Shown here: positions 1 through 6,137 of the stretch, one piece after another
Position numbering within the stretch: the first letter of the stretch is position 1
Layout: each line of letters opens with the position of its first letter
Source of the DNA: Thermoplasmata archaeon
Lineage (GTDB): Archaea; Thermoplasmatota; Thermoplasmata; Lutacidiplasmatales; UBA184
Assembly: GCA_030043545.1 (NCBI GenBank)
Contig: JASHXM010000067.1
Span: 1 to 7,895, forward strand
DNA length: 7,895 nucleotides
Reading direction: 5' to 3'
Made by a program: the position numbers and the translations under genes
Notes under the pieces: model-generated
The model's database searches: none
What the model saw: only the letters and a program-made list of their open reading frames with translations
Told to the model about the DNA's origin: nothing

Positions 1-1
1 C

Positions 2-226
2 GACTATCTCTCGCTCCCCGGGCTGGTCGGCGGTCTCGCGGCCGGCTCGCCGATCGCGATCCTGACGCTCGGGGTGTTCGCGCTCGTCGCCACCCCCGTC
101 CTCCGAGTCCTCTCCGGGCTCTACTTTTTCGAACGGAACGGAGAGCGCTCGCTCGCCGCCCTCGTCACGACGGTGTTCCTACTGCTCCTGTTCGGGCTGT
201 TCGTGCTGGGGCCGCTCGTGCGCTGA
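2..226 (+). CDS. DUF1634-like membrane protein, C-terminal fragment
   Basis: The reading frame is open from the left edge to TGA at 224-226 and gives 74 residues; the start lies outside the window. Two hydrophobic segments are visible, at about residues 16-43 and 51-70 of the fragment. They are separated by a short charged loop reading FERNGERS. The ATPVLRV stretch (residues 30-36), followed by a short loop and a leucine-rich helix, resembles the end of DUF1634 proteins. These are small integral membrane proteins of unknown function, often encoded beside a TauE/SafE-type anion exporter; that neighbour cannot be checked here. The gene converges on glmM with only nine bases between the two stop codons and no obvious terminator hairpin. 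The family call rests on a short fragment and is moderate; membrane location is firmer. Confidence 0.6.
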   Translation, partial: DYLSLPGLVGGLAAGSPIAILTLGVFALVATPVLRVLSGLYFFERNGERSLAALVTTVFLLLLFGLFVLGPLVR

Positions 227-235
227 TCGAGGCTC

Positions 236-1606
236 CTAGGCGGGGGCGGCGAGCGCCGTACGGATGGCGGCGAGCGCCCGGTCCGCGAGCGCCCGGGCGC
301 CCGCCTCGTCCCGGCCCTCGGCGACGACGCGGAGGAGCGGTTCCGTGCCGGACGGACGGACGAGCACCGAGCCGCCGTCCCGGAACACCTTGACCCCGTC
401 GAGCGAAACGACCCGCTCCGCCCCCGGAGTGAGCGCCGCGCCGACGGCAGCGAGGACCCGATCGCGCGCGGACGGCGGGCAGTCGACCTTCTCCTTGAGC
501 ACGGGGTACCTCGGCAGGTCCTTGAGGAGCTCGACGAGCGTCGTCTCCGACCGGGCGAGGAGGTCCAGCGTCGCGGCGAGCGTCATCGCCCCGTCGCGCG
601 CGAGGTGCAGCGCCGGGAAGATCAGCCCCCCGTTGTCCTCGCCGCCGAGCACGGCGTGCGTCCGCTGCATCTCGTGCGAGATCGCGGGCGACCCGACCCG
701 CGTGTAGGTGACCGTTCCGCCGGCGGCTCGGACGACCTCCTCGACCGACCGCGGGGTCGAGATCGCCGTCACGACGACGCCGCCCGGGTGGCGACGGACC
801 GCTTCGCGTCCGTGGACGGCGAGCATCTCCTCGCCGCCGACGTACCGGCCCCGCGCGTCGACGAAGACGGCGCGGTCCGCGTCGCCGTCGTGGGCGACGC
901 CGAGGTCGGCGCCGACCGCGGCGACCGTCCGTCGGAGGTCGACCAGGTTCGCCTCGGTCGGCTCCGGCGCGTGGCCGGGGAACGTGCCGTCGATCTGCCC
1001 GTTGATCGTGACGACCCGGCAGCCGAGCCGCCGCAACAGCGGCGGAGTCGTCACCGCCCCGGCGCCGTTCGCACAGTCGAGCACGAGCGTCGGTCGCCGG
1101 GCGGCGATCCGCGCGACGTCGACCTGGGCGAGGATCCCCTCCAGGTACCGGCCCGCCCCGAGCGGGTCGTCCGTCACCTCGCCGACCCGATCGAACGGCG
1201 CGGCCCGGGCCGCCCCCTGCACCACTGCGGCCTCCACGCGCTCCTCGAACTCCCGGCTCGCCTCGAGCCCGTCCGCCGCGATGCACTTCACCCCGTTGAA
1301 CTCGGGCGGATTGTGCGACGCCGTGACGATGATGCCGAGCTGAGCGCCGACGCGCGGCACCGAGTACTGGATCGCCGGCGTTGGCAGCAGACCGAGATCG
1401 ATGACGCGGTGGCCCCCGAGCGCCAGGGTCGCCGTCACGATCCGGGCGAACGCCCGGCTCGACGTTCGACCGTCGCGACCGACGGCGATCGGAGCTCCGA
1501 CCGGGAGGAGACCGCCGATCGCGCCCGCCACCCGGGTCACGAACGCGGGGGTCAGCGGGTCGCCGACGACCTCGCGGATGCCGTTCGTCCCGAACAGCCG
1601 GACCAC
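236..1606 (-). CDS. glmM: Phosphoglucosamine mutase / phosphohexomutase (GlmM type)
   Basis: This 456-residue protein is a full-length alpha-D-phosphohexomutase. By family it converts glucosamine-6-phosphate to glucosamine-1-phosphate on the cytosolic route to UDP-GlcNAc; archaeal members can also act on phosphoglucose or phosphomannose. All four signature elements are visible. The phosphoserine loop TASHNPP is at 95-101, with Ser97 as the phosphorylated residue. The metal loop DGDADR is at 240-245, with Asp240, 242 and 244. The sugar-binding GGEDNGG is at 321-327. The phosphate-binding RPSGTEP is at 417-423. The N-terminal MVRLFGTNGIR matches the usual family start, which fixes the GTG at 1606. 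The gene diverges from the Mut7-C/methyltransferase pair across 77 bases holding a candidate box A and a 10-bp inverted repeat, so transcriptional control is plausible. The substrate cannot be settled from sequence: glucosamine is most likely, phosphomannomutase is the alternative. Confidence 0.93.
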   Translation of the reverse strand: MVRLFGTNGIREVVGDPLTPAFVTRVAGAIGGLLPVGAPIAVGRDGRTSSRAFARIVTATLALGGHRVIDLGLLPTPAIQYSVPRVGAQLGIIVTASHNPPEFNGVKCIAADGLEASREFEERVEAAVVQGAARAAPFDRVGEVTDDPLGAGRYLEGILAQVDVARIAARRPTLVLDCANGAGAVTTPPLLRRLGCRVVTINGQIDGTFPGHAPEPTEANLVDLRRTVAAVGADLGVAHDGDADRAVFVDARGRYVGGEEMLAVHGREAVRRHPGGVVVTAISTPRSVEEVVRAAGGTVTYTRVGSPAISHEMQRTHAVLGGEDNGGLIFPALHLARDGAMTLAATLDLLARSETTLVELLKDLPRYPVLKEKVDCPPSARDRVLAAVGAALTPGAERVVSLDGVKVFRDGGSVLVRPSGTEPLLRVVAEGRDEAGARALADRALAAIRTALAAPA

Positions 1607-1607
1607 G

Positions 1608-1633
1608 GACCGTCTCGGCCGTTCGAGACGGTC
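1608..1633. promoter_or_regulatory. Perfect 10-bp inverted repeat, candidate glmM operator
   Basis: GACCGTCTCG at 1608-1617 is repeated as its exact reverse complement CGAGACGGTC at 1624-1633, with a 6-base spacer. The element lies between the glmM box A candidate (about 1639-1643) and the glmM start codon at 1606, so it would cover the predicted transcription start near 1614. A protein bound there could block RNA polymerase. Alternatively the repeat is chance, or it partly enters a very short leader. The regulator is unknown. The symmetry is read directly from the sequence; the operator role is inference. Confidence 0.5.
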
Positions 1634-1637
1634 GGCG

Positions 1638-1644
1638 GTATAAG
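1638..1644 (-). promoter_or_regulatory. Candidate box A (TATA) for glmM
   Basis: On the minus strand this reads CTTATAC, one of the few AT-rich stretches in a very GC-rich region. Its centre is about 35 bases upstream of the glmM GTG. With usual archaeal spacing, transcription would begin near 1614, leaving a leader of about 8 bases. No Shine-Dalgarno sequence is visible before the GTG. On the plus strand the same bases read GTATAAG and could also serve the opposite gene, with a leader of roughly 15 bases. Confidence 0.5.
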
Positions 1645-1655
1645 ACGGCCAAGGG

Positions 1656-1660
1656 TTAAT
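1656..1660 (+). promoter_or_regulatory. Candidate box A for the Mut7-C / tRNA methyltransferase operon
   Basis: TTAAT is centred 26 bases upstream of the GTG at 1684, the spacing expected when transcription starts at or next to the start codon. No ribosome-binding site is visible before that GTG, which fits a leaderless mRNA. The TATAAG at 1639-1644 is an alternative box for this direction. Confidence 0.45.
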
Positions 1661-1683
1661 CCGGGCGCGCGGGCTACCGGGCC

Positions 1684-2142
1684 GTGTCCGAACCCCGCTG
1701 GATCGCGGACGAGATGCTGGGACGCCTCGCCCGGTACCTCCGGATCGTCGGCAGCGACACTCTCTACGCGCGTGGCGTCGAGGACCGCGAGATCCTCCGA
1801 CTCGCCTCCGCCGAGGACCGGGTCGTCCTCACGCGCGATCGGCTGCTGGCGCACCGGGCGCCGCGGAGCCTCTGGATCGCCAGCCCTCGCCTCGCCGAGC
1901 AGTGGGCCCAGCTGCGGGCCGCGTGGCCCGCGCTCTCCCAGTCGGTCGCGTTCGCACGCTGTACCGTCTGCAACGGGGACCTGGCTCTCGCCACCGAGCC
2001 GGCCGAGGGGTGGGAGCCCCGAGTGCCTCGCGGGGTCCCGGTCTGGCGGTGCGGGGCGTGCGGCCACCTCTACTGGGACGGTACGCACACCGCCGCGCTC
2101 CGCCGGCGCCTCGCCGACTGGGCCGGGGCGGCGGAACCGTGA
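1684..2142 (+). CDS. Mut7-C (DUF82) RNase domain protein with zinc ribbon
   Basis: This 152-residue protein fits the Mut7-C RNase family (DUF82), PIN-like nucleases widespread in archaea and also found at the C terminus of the eukaryotic Mut-7 exonuclease. The N-terminal half carries the family hallmark: Asp9, then MLGRLARYLRIVGSDT at 11-26, and LTRDRLL at 49-55, where Asp52 would join Asp9 in binding catalytic metal. The C-terminal half is a treble-type zinc ribbon with Cys93/Cys96 (CTVC) and Cys123/Cys126 (CGAC), followed by GHLYWDGTH at 127-135, also typical of the family. The length is normal. The GTG start directly precedes the conserved core and lies 26 bases after a box A candidate. 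The stop overlaps the start of the next gene by four bases, so the two are probably translated together. The physiological RNA target of the family is poorly known; the neighbour suggests tRNA or general RNA metabolism. Confidence 0.88.
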   Translation: MSEPRWIADEMLGRLARYLRIVGSDTLYARGVEDREILRLASAEDRVVLTRDRLLAHRAPRSLWIASPRLAEQWAQLRAAWPALSQSVAFARCTVCNGDLALATEPAEGWEPRVPRGVPVWRCGACGHLYWDGTHTAALRRRLADWAGAAEP

Positions 2143-3137
2143 TCCGGGTCTACGTGGAACTGTCGGGCGAGGCGCCCGCGCTTGCCCGTGGGGAGGCGAT
2201 CGCCGCCGCGGAGGCGGTCGGCGGTCGATCGGAGCCCGACGAGCTCCCGCCGCTCGCGACCGTCTCTGTTCCCGATCCGTCTGCCGTCGGCGCGCTGGCC
2301 GCTCGCCTGGGGCTCGCGCGTCGATGTCTCGTCGCCGTGCCCCCGGGCGAATCGGTCGGACGGTCGGCCGGGATCGAGGGAGCGTCGGGAGAGTCGGCGG
2401 TGTTCCGGCGCCTCGACCGGGGTCCGGGGGCGTCCGACGACACCGTTCGGGCGGCCGGCCGCGCCTACCGGGACGGCGGCGGCCGCATCGACCTCGAACA
2501 CCCTACACGACGGTACTGGCTCCTTCGGGGTGCGGCGGGGCGGGACGCGCTGCTCGTCGAAGCGGCGGCCGTACCCCGGGACGAGTCCGCCGCCCGACGG
2601 ATGCCACTGCTCCCGTTCCAGCGACCGGTCTCTCTCCCCCCCCGCTTCGCCCGCGCGGCCGCGAATCTCGCCCGGGTGCGCGCGGGCGACTCTCTCCTGG
2701 ACCCGTTCGTGGGGACCGGCGCGTTGCTCGCCGAGGCGCTCCTGCTCGGGGCGCGGGGGGTCGGGCTTGATCTCGATCCCGCGATGATCCGGGGGGCGCT
2801 CCGGAACCTCGAACACCTGGGGGTCGTGGCCGATCGGCTGGTCGAGGGCGACGCCGGACGGGTCGATCTTGGGCCCGACCCGGCGACGTTCGATGCCCTC
2901 GTCACCGACCCGCCGTACGGCCGGGCCTCCTCGTCCGGTGGAGAGCCGCCGTCCGCGCTGACCGACCGGGTCCTTCGGCGGTGGGCCGACCACCTCCGTC
3001 CGGGGGGGCGGATCGTCCTCGTCGCCCCGCCGACGACCCCCGGTCCGCCGTCCCCCTGGACCCTCGACGAGTCGTACTCGGTCCGGGTCCACCGGAGCCT
3101 GACCCGGGAGTTCCGGGTCTACCGACGGCCGGACTAG
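2139..3137 (+). CDS. tRNA (guanine-10-N2)-methyltransferase-like enzyme (Trm-G10/Trm11 family)
   Basis: This 332-residue class I SAM-dependent methyltransferase most resembles archaeal Trm-G10, which makes N2-methyl- and dimethylguanosine at tRNA position 10. The C-terminal catalytic domain starts near residue 158. It shows PFQRPVSLPPRFARA (159-173), the SAM-binding DPFVGTG (188-194), the acidic DLDP (211-214), and the catalytic TDPPYGR (256-262) of N2-guanine methyltransferases. A late strand GGRIVLVAP is at 289-297. Family members often have Cys in DPFCGTG; here it is Val. The N-terminal 140 residues occupy the place of a THUMP RNA-binding domain, but I recognise it only weakly, mainly from IDLEHPTRRYWLLR at 117-130. 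An open frame extends further upstream, but the GTG at 2139 is preferred: it forms a GTGA overlap with the preceding stop, and the protein then begins with a strand-like IRVYVELSG. The stop TAG shares CTAG with the stop of the convergent protease gene. Confidence 0.78.
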   Translation: MIRVYVELSGEAPALARGEAIAAAEAVGGRSEPDELPPLATVSVPDPSAVGALAARLGLARRCLVAVPPGESVGRSAGIEGASGESAVFRRLDRGPGASDDTVRAAGRAYRDGGGRIDLEHPTRRYWLLRGAAGRDALLVEAAAVPRDESAARRMPLLPFQRPVSLPPRFARAAANLARVRAGDSLLDPFVGTGALLAEALLLGARGVGLDLDPAMIRGALRNLEHLGVVADRLVEGDAGRVDLGPDPATFDALVTDPPYGRASSSGGEPPSALTDRVLRRWADHLRPGGRIVLVAPPTTPGPPSPWTLDESYSVRVHRSLTREFRVYRRPD

Positions 3138-4702
3138 GGCGGTCGGACGACGATCGACTCCGACGTGCTCCCCGATCCGCTCGCGGGACAGTTCACGTTC
3201 GCGCTGAGCGTCAGTTCGACCTCGACGACGCTCCCGGTCGTGCTCCAGAACGCCACGGTGATCGCGCCGGCGCCGCTGCCGGTGAGCTCCACCGAGTACG
3301 GGGCCGGCAGGTCGGGGATCGCGCCCGACGGCACGTCGACCGTCGTGCCGTTCGGCAGTCGGTACGTCCAGTGCGTGGAATTGTTCCACTGCATCAGCGC
3401 CCCGGGACCGAGCGTCGTGGGATGGCCCCCTTCGTCCAGGACGACCCCTGCAACGACGAGCGCGATCGAGTAGGCGTGCGGTACCGGGTCGGGGTTCGAG
3501 AGCTCGACGCTGACGTTCGCGGCCATCTGCGCGGACGGCGGCAGCGTCGGGTACGTCACGCCCGGGGTCCCCATCCCGACGGTCCCCGACGTGAGCTGGA
3601 TCGGGACGAGGACGAACCCGGCGACGAGCACCGCGGCGACGACCGCTCCGATCGCGAGGCGGGGCGCCCCGATCGGCGAGACGTCGTTCAGCGGCGGGGG
3701 GTTGCGAAGACCGAGGACGAGAACGAGGATCCCGAAGATGAACCACCCGGTGTAGAAGATGCCGAGCCCGAACAGGGCGAACGCCGCGCCGTAGCTCACG
3801 AACCGCGCCCGGTCGCCGAGCAGGGCGCGGGCGACCCGCCCCCCGTCGAGCGAGCCGATCGGCAAGAGGTTGATCGACGTGACGAGGATCCCGACCCAGC
3901 CGGCGAGCGCGAGCGGATGGAGCGCGGCGCCCCCCGACGGCACGAAGTACGCGAGGAGCGCCCAGAGGAGCGACGGCGAGAACACCTCGTGACCGTAGTT
4001 GAGCCCGAGGATCGTCGGAGCGCAGTACGCCGCGGGCACGATCGGGGCGTGTTGGGTCAGGTAGAGCCCGGCGACGGCGATCGGCACCGCGACCGCGAAC
4101 CCGGCGAGCGGCCCGCCGGCCGAGACATCGAACATCGCCTTGCGGTCCGGGAACGGGTCGCGGATGCTGACGAAGGCGCCGAACGTGCCGAACGGGAGCG
4201 GCGGCGGCACCGGGAGGAAGAACGGGAGCGAGGCGTCGAGGCGCCGGCGTCGGGCGATCGCGTAGTGGGCGAACTCGTGCAGTCCGAGGATCGCCAGGAT
4301 CGGGAGGGCGAAGTAGAGCGCGCCGTCGACGAACGCCCCGGTCGTGAGGGTCGTCGTTCCGGTGTACGTGATCCAGAGCAGCGCGCCGGCGAACGCCGAG
4401 GTGGCGATCGTCGCGGCGAGGAGCGCGGCGTTCACCCAGAGGCCGCGCGTCGAGAGGGTGGGCCGTCGGACGACCTCGATGAAGTCCTCCCCGACCTCCC
4501 GGCGGAGGAGGGGGATGTACCCCTGGGCCCGGAGGCTCTGGCGCAGCCGGTCGAACGTCGGCTCAAGCGTCCCCCGGTCGACGTGGACCGCGAGCAGGAG
4601 CGACTGCGGGCCGACCCGTGTCTCGTAGACGGGAAAATGCTCCGCGACGAGCGCGCGGATCCGTTCGAGCTCGGTCGGCGGCGATCGCGCCGCGGCAGCC
4701 AC
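3134..4702 (-). CDS. Site-2 protease family (M50) membrane metallopeptidase with exported C-terminal domain
   Basis: This 522-residue protein is an intramembrane zinc metalloprotease of the S2P/M50 type. Residues 10-80 form a soluble cytosolic domain of the kind that precedes the membrane core in many archaeal and EGY-like homologues. Hydrophobic segments lie near 87-112, 126-150, 194-217, 242-254, 262-282, 303-331 and 347-367. The zinc motif HEFAH is at 142-146. The distal motif NLLPIGSLDGGR is at 278-289, with Asp286 as third ligand. Both are intact, so the enzyme should be active. Residues 368-522 form a Ser/Thr/Gly-rich, beta-like domain after the last membrane segment. It carries sequons N396-V-S, N440-N-S, N441-S-T and N451-G-T, suggesting that it lies outside the cell and is N-glycosylated. 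The start is GTG, eight bases after the stop of the DUF5611-like gene, so co-transcription is likely. Family members cleave membrane-anchored regulators or maintain membrane proteins; the substrate here is unknown. Confidence 0.88.
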   Translation of the reverse strand: MAAAARSPPTELERIRALVAEHFPVYETRVGPQSLLLAVHVDRGTLEPTFDRLRQSLRAQGYIPLLRREVGEDFIEVVRRPTLSTRGLWVNAALLAATIATSAFAGALLWITYTGTTTLTTGAFVDGALYFALPILAILGLHEFAHYAIARRRRLDASLPFFLPVPPPLPFGTFGAFVSIRDPFPDRKAMFDVSAGGPLAGFAVAVPIAVAGLYLTQHAPIVPAAYCAPTILGLNYGHEVFSPSLLWALLAYFVPSGGAALHPLALAGWVGILVTSINLLPIGSLDGGRVARALLGDRARFVSYGAAFALFGLGIFYTGWFIFGILVLVLGLRNPPPLNDVSPIGAPRLAIGAVVAAVLVAGFVLVPIQLTSGTVGMGTPGVTYPTLPPSAQMAANVSVELSNPDPVPHAYSIALVVAGVVLDEGGHPTTLGPGALMQWNNSTHWTYRLPNGTTVDVPSGAIPDLPAPYSVELTGSGAGAITVAFWSTTGSVVEVELTLSANVNCPASGSGSTSESIVVRPP

Positions 4703-4710
4703 GGGGCGCC

Positions 4711-5028
4711 CTACCCGCCGTCGCCGGCCGACTTGCGCATCCGGCGGGCCCGCTCCTTCGCGTTGAACCCCGTCGCCGACTCGAGGAACCGGTTGTATCG
4801 ACCGATCGTGTCGCGGGCGACGTCGTCGGAGACCTTCGGACGCATCGTCACGTCGACGATCAGCTCCTTCTTCTCGCCTCGGGCCGCGAGACGGTCGATC
4901 GCCCCGAACTCCGCCACGGCCGATTCGCCGTCCCGCCGCGACGCTCCGAACGCCTCGGCGAGGAGGCGCTCGAGCTCCGCCGGCTCGAGCCGAGCGCGGT
5001 GCGTCGCGCGCACCGGGTACCGTTGCAC
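4711..5028 (-). CDS. DUF5611-like small archaeal protein
   Basis: This 105-residue soluble protein has no signal peptide or membrane segment. It opens MQRYPVRATHR and has a central AEFGAIDRLAARGEKKELIV stretch (39-58). Its best-conserved-looking part is the C terminus: TIGRYNRFLESATGFNAKERARR at 74-96. The order of a short N-terminal strand, a YGA/FGA-type strand, and a final helix ending in a TG-x-x-AKxR motif fits DUF5611, a family I know from euryarchaea and whose function is unknown. The GTG start is supported by a box A candidate 26-27 bases upstream and by the absence of a ribosome-binding site. It is the first gene of a pair with the membrane protease, suggesting a shared promoter but not necessarily a shared function. 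The rich Arg/Lys tail could bind nucleic acid; this is speculation. Confidence 0.6.
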   Translation of the reverse strand: MQRYPVRATHRARLEPAELERLLAEAFGASRRDGESAVAEFGAIDRLAARGEKKELIVDVTMRPKVSDDVARDTIGRYNRFLESATGFNAKERARRMRKSAGDGG

Positions 5029-5050
5029 GCCGGCTCTACGAGCGCAGGTG

Positions 5051-5058
5051 GGATAACG
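5051..5058 (-). promoter_or_regulatory. Candidate leaderless promoter (box A) for the DUF5611 / protease operon
   Basis: The minus strand reads CGTTATCC here. The TTAT core is centred 26-27 bases before the GTG at 5028, the distance expected for a transcript starting at the start codon. It is the only AT-rich patch in the 51-base gap. No Shine-Dalgarno sequence precedes the GTG. Confidence 0.5.
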
Positions 5059-5079
5059 CCTGCGCCGAAAGGCGGCCCG

Positions 5080-5301
5080 CTACACCGTCTCAAGCTCGAA
5101 CGAGACCCGGTACCCGCGCAGCTGGCGCGTCACCTCGTCCGAGAGATCGAGCACCTGCTCGCGCGTCGCCGACCCCTGCCAGTCGTAGACGAAGTCGTAG
5201 TTGCCGTGCGTCGGCGCGAACCCGCACGATCGGAGCCGGTCCGCGATCTCCGACGGCTTCGCGCCTTCGCTGTTGAACGTCACCCGAAGGTACGTCTCCA
5301 T
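5080..5301 (-). CDS. Small conserved-looking archaeal protein of unknown function
   Basis: I do not recognise this 73-residue protein with certainty. It starts METYLRVTFNSEGAKPSEI and contains GFAPTHGNYDFVYDW (26-40), a long helix-like stretch at about 43-61, and ends GYRVSFELETV. The alternation of strand, helix, strand, helix, strand suggests a small ferredoxin-like alpha/beta fold. There are no metal-binding clusters, signal peptide or membrane segment. Two starts are possible. The ATG at 5301 is preferred because it directly precedes the first amphipathic strand and because a weak AT-rich box lies 26 bases upstream. A TTG at 5328 would add nine residues (MTPSDRAPP) and would overlap the preceding stop as TTGA, which would imply translational coupling to the CoaD-like gene. 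The spacing and strand place it in the same transcription unit or just behind it. Real coding status is supported by its tight packing and its non-random composition. Confidence 0.65.
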   Translation of the reverse strand: METYLRVTFNSEGAKPSEIADRLRSCGFAPTHGNYDFVYDWQGSATREQVLDLSDEVTRQLRGYRVSFELETV

Positions 5302-5323
5302 CGGGGGCGCACGGTCCGACGGC

Positions 5324-5330
5324 GTCAAAG
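5324..5330 (-). promoter_or_regulatory. Weak candidate box A before the 73-residue protein gene
   Basis: The minus strand reads CTTTGAC, centred about 26 bases upstream of the ATG at 5301. It overlaps the stop of the CoaD-like gene. The match to an archaeal TATA box is poor; the spacing and the contrast with the surrounding GC-rich sequence are the only support. Confidence 0.2.
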
Positions 5331-6137
5331 GGGTTGCGCCCGGCGGGGTCGGAGGAGGGCAGCGACGCCCCGACGGAGCGCCCGGACCGAACTCCCCGGC
5401 ACCCGGCGGGCTCGGAGCTCGACCTCGCGTGAGCGGAGGGCGACCGACCAGCCGCCGGGGGTCCGAGCGATCCCGATCCCGAGCTCCTGTCGGGCGAGCG
5501 CCCGCTCCGCGAGTCGGGCGGCCTGATTCGCGGCGGGTCCGTTGGTCCGGAGGACCCGGGGCGCCACCCGGGCCGCGGGGAACGCGTCGCGGACCGCGCG
5601 GCTCGCCGGTGAGATCTCCTGCCGGTCCGTCGCCGCGAGCCCGATCCGGATCGGTCCGACCCGTCGCCCTCGTCGGTCGATCTCCCCGAGACGGATGCGT
5701 CGCGACGCGATCGGGCGGAGGTCGTCCGCGAGCACGAGGGGCACCTCCACGATCGGCACCGGCCAGCGCCCAAGCCGCCGGCGTTCGGTGTTGACGCGGG
5801 CGCCGCCGCCGGCGGTCTCGGCCGAGACGATGAGGACCCCGACCCCGGGCTCCGTCGACCGGCCGAACGGGTCGTCGAGCGGCACGAGCTGCCAGGTGCG
5901 ACGCGGGAACTCCCGCCGGACGAACCGGCGCACGCCCGCCGCCCGGACCGAGTACGGCTGGATCGTGCGGGCGCCTGGTTTTCCGCGTAGGGCGACGAAC
6001 CGGTCCGTCGCCACGCCGATCGCGACGGGGAGCCCGGTCGCGACCGCGGCGCGGAGCAGGGCGGCGTGGCCGGCGTGGAAGCGGTCGAACGTCCCTCCCA
6101 GGACCGCCCGGTCCCCCGGGGGCGGGCGCCGGGTCAC
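5325..6137 (-). CDS. Phosphopantetheine adenylyltransferase fused to a DUF84-like domain
   Basis: This 270-residue protein has an N-terminal archaeal-type phosphopantetheine adenylyltransferase domain (about 10-158). That enzyme joins 4'-phosphopantetheine and ATP to make dephospho-CoA, the penultimate cytosolic step of CoA synthesis. The nucleotidyltransferase motif GGTFDRFHAGH is at 14-24 (Thr16, His21, His24). GVATDRF is at 41-47, and the second family motif, IASRRIRLGEIDRRG at 143-157, stands where archaeal enzymes have an S-S-x-R-I-R-x-G-E-I-D sequence. Typical archaeal enzymes end near 150-160 residues; here about 110 more follow. That part begins IRIGLAATDRQE and contains ANQAARLAERALARQELGIGIA (203-224). 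It resembles DUF84 (house-cleaning ITP/XTP phosphatases), but it is short and lacks recognisable active-site motifs, so activity there is doubtful. An open frame continues upstream, but the GTG at 6137 is chosen because it overlaps the stop of the zinc-ribbon gene (GTGA) and sits just before the conserved strand. Confidence 0.82.
   Translation of the reverse strand: MTRRPPPGDRAVLGGTFDRFHAGHAALLRAAVATGLPVAIGVATDRFVALRGKPGARTIQPYSVRAAGVRRFVRREFPRRTWQLVPLDDPFGRSTEPGVGVLIVSAETAGGGARVNTERRRLGRWPVPIVEVPLVLADDLRPIASRRIRLGEIDRRGRRVGPIRIGLAATDRQEISPASRAVRDAFPAARVAPRVLRTNGPAANQAARLAERALARQELGIGIARTPGGWSVALRSREVELRARRVPGSSVRALRRGVAALLRPRRAQPL

Noticed and set aside
165..1652. A 495-codon minus-strand frame overlapping glmM
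   Set aside because: It is an Arg-rich shadow frame, and glmM in the other frame has all four catalytic motifs.
1902..2138. Upstream extension of the methyltransferase frame into the Mut7-C gene
   Set aside because: The extension is Arg/Gly/Pro-rich shadow sequence. The GTG at 2139 with a GTGA overlap is the better start.
605..2770. A 721-codon plus-strand open frame across glmM and the RNA-metabolism operon
   Set aside because: It is a shadow in GC-rich DNA: Arg/Pro/Ser-rich, without motifs, and overlapping three well-supported genes in other frames.
2070..3746. A 558-codon minus-strand open frame opposite the methyltransferase
   Set aside because: It is an antisense shadow with no domain. 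Its range conflicts with the tRNA methyltransferase and part of the protease.
2981..5056. A 691-codon plus-strand open frame opposite the protease and DUF5611-like genes
   Set aside because: Its composition is low-complexity Arg/Glu/Asp, the typical antisense translation of a GC-rich coding strand. The minus-strand genes carry clear motifs.
5063..5074. CGCC-GAAA-GGCG hairpin after the stop of the 73-residue protein gene
   Set aside because: It has only four base pairs and no following T-run. Such short GC stems are frequent in this sequence, so a terminator cannot be claimed.
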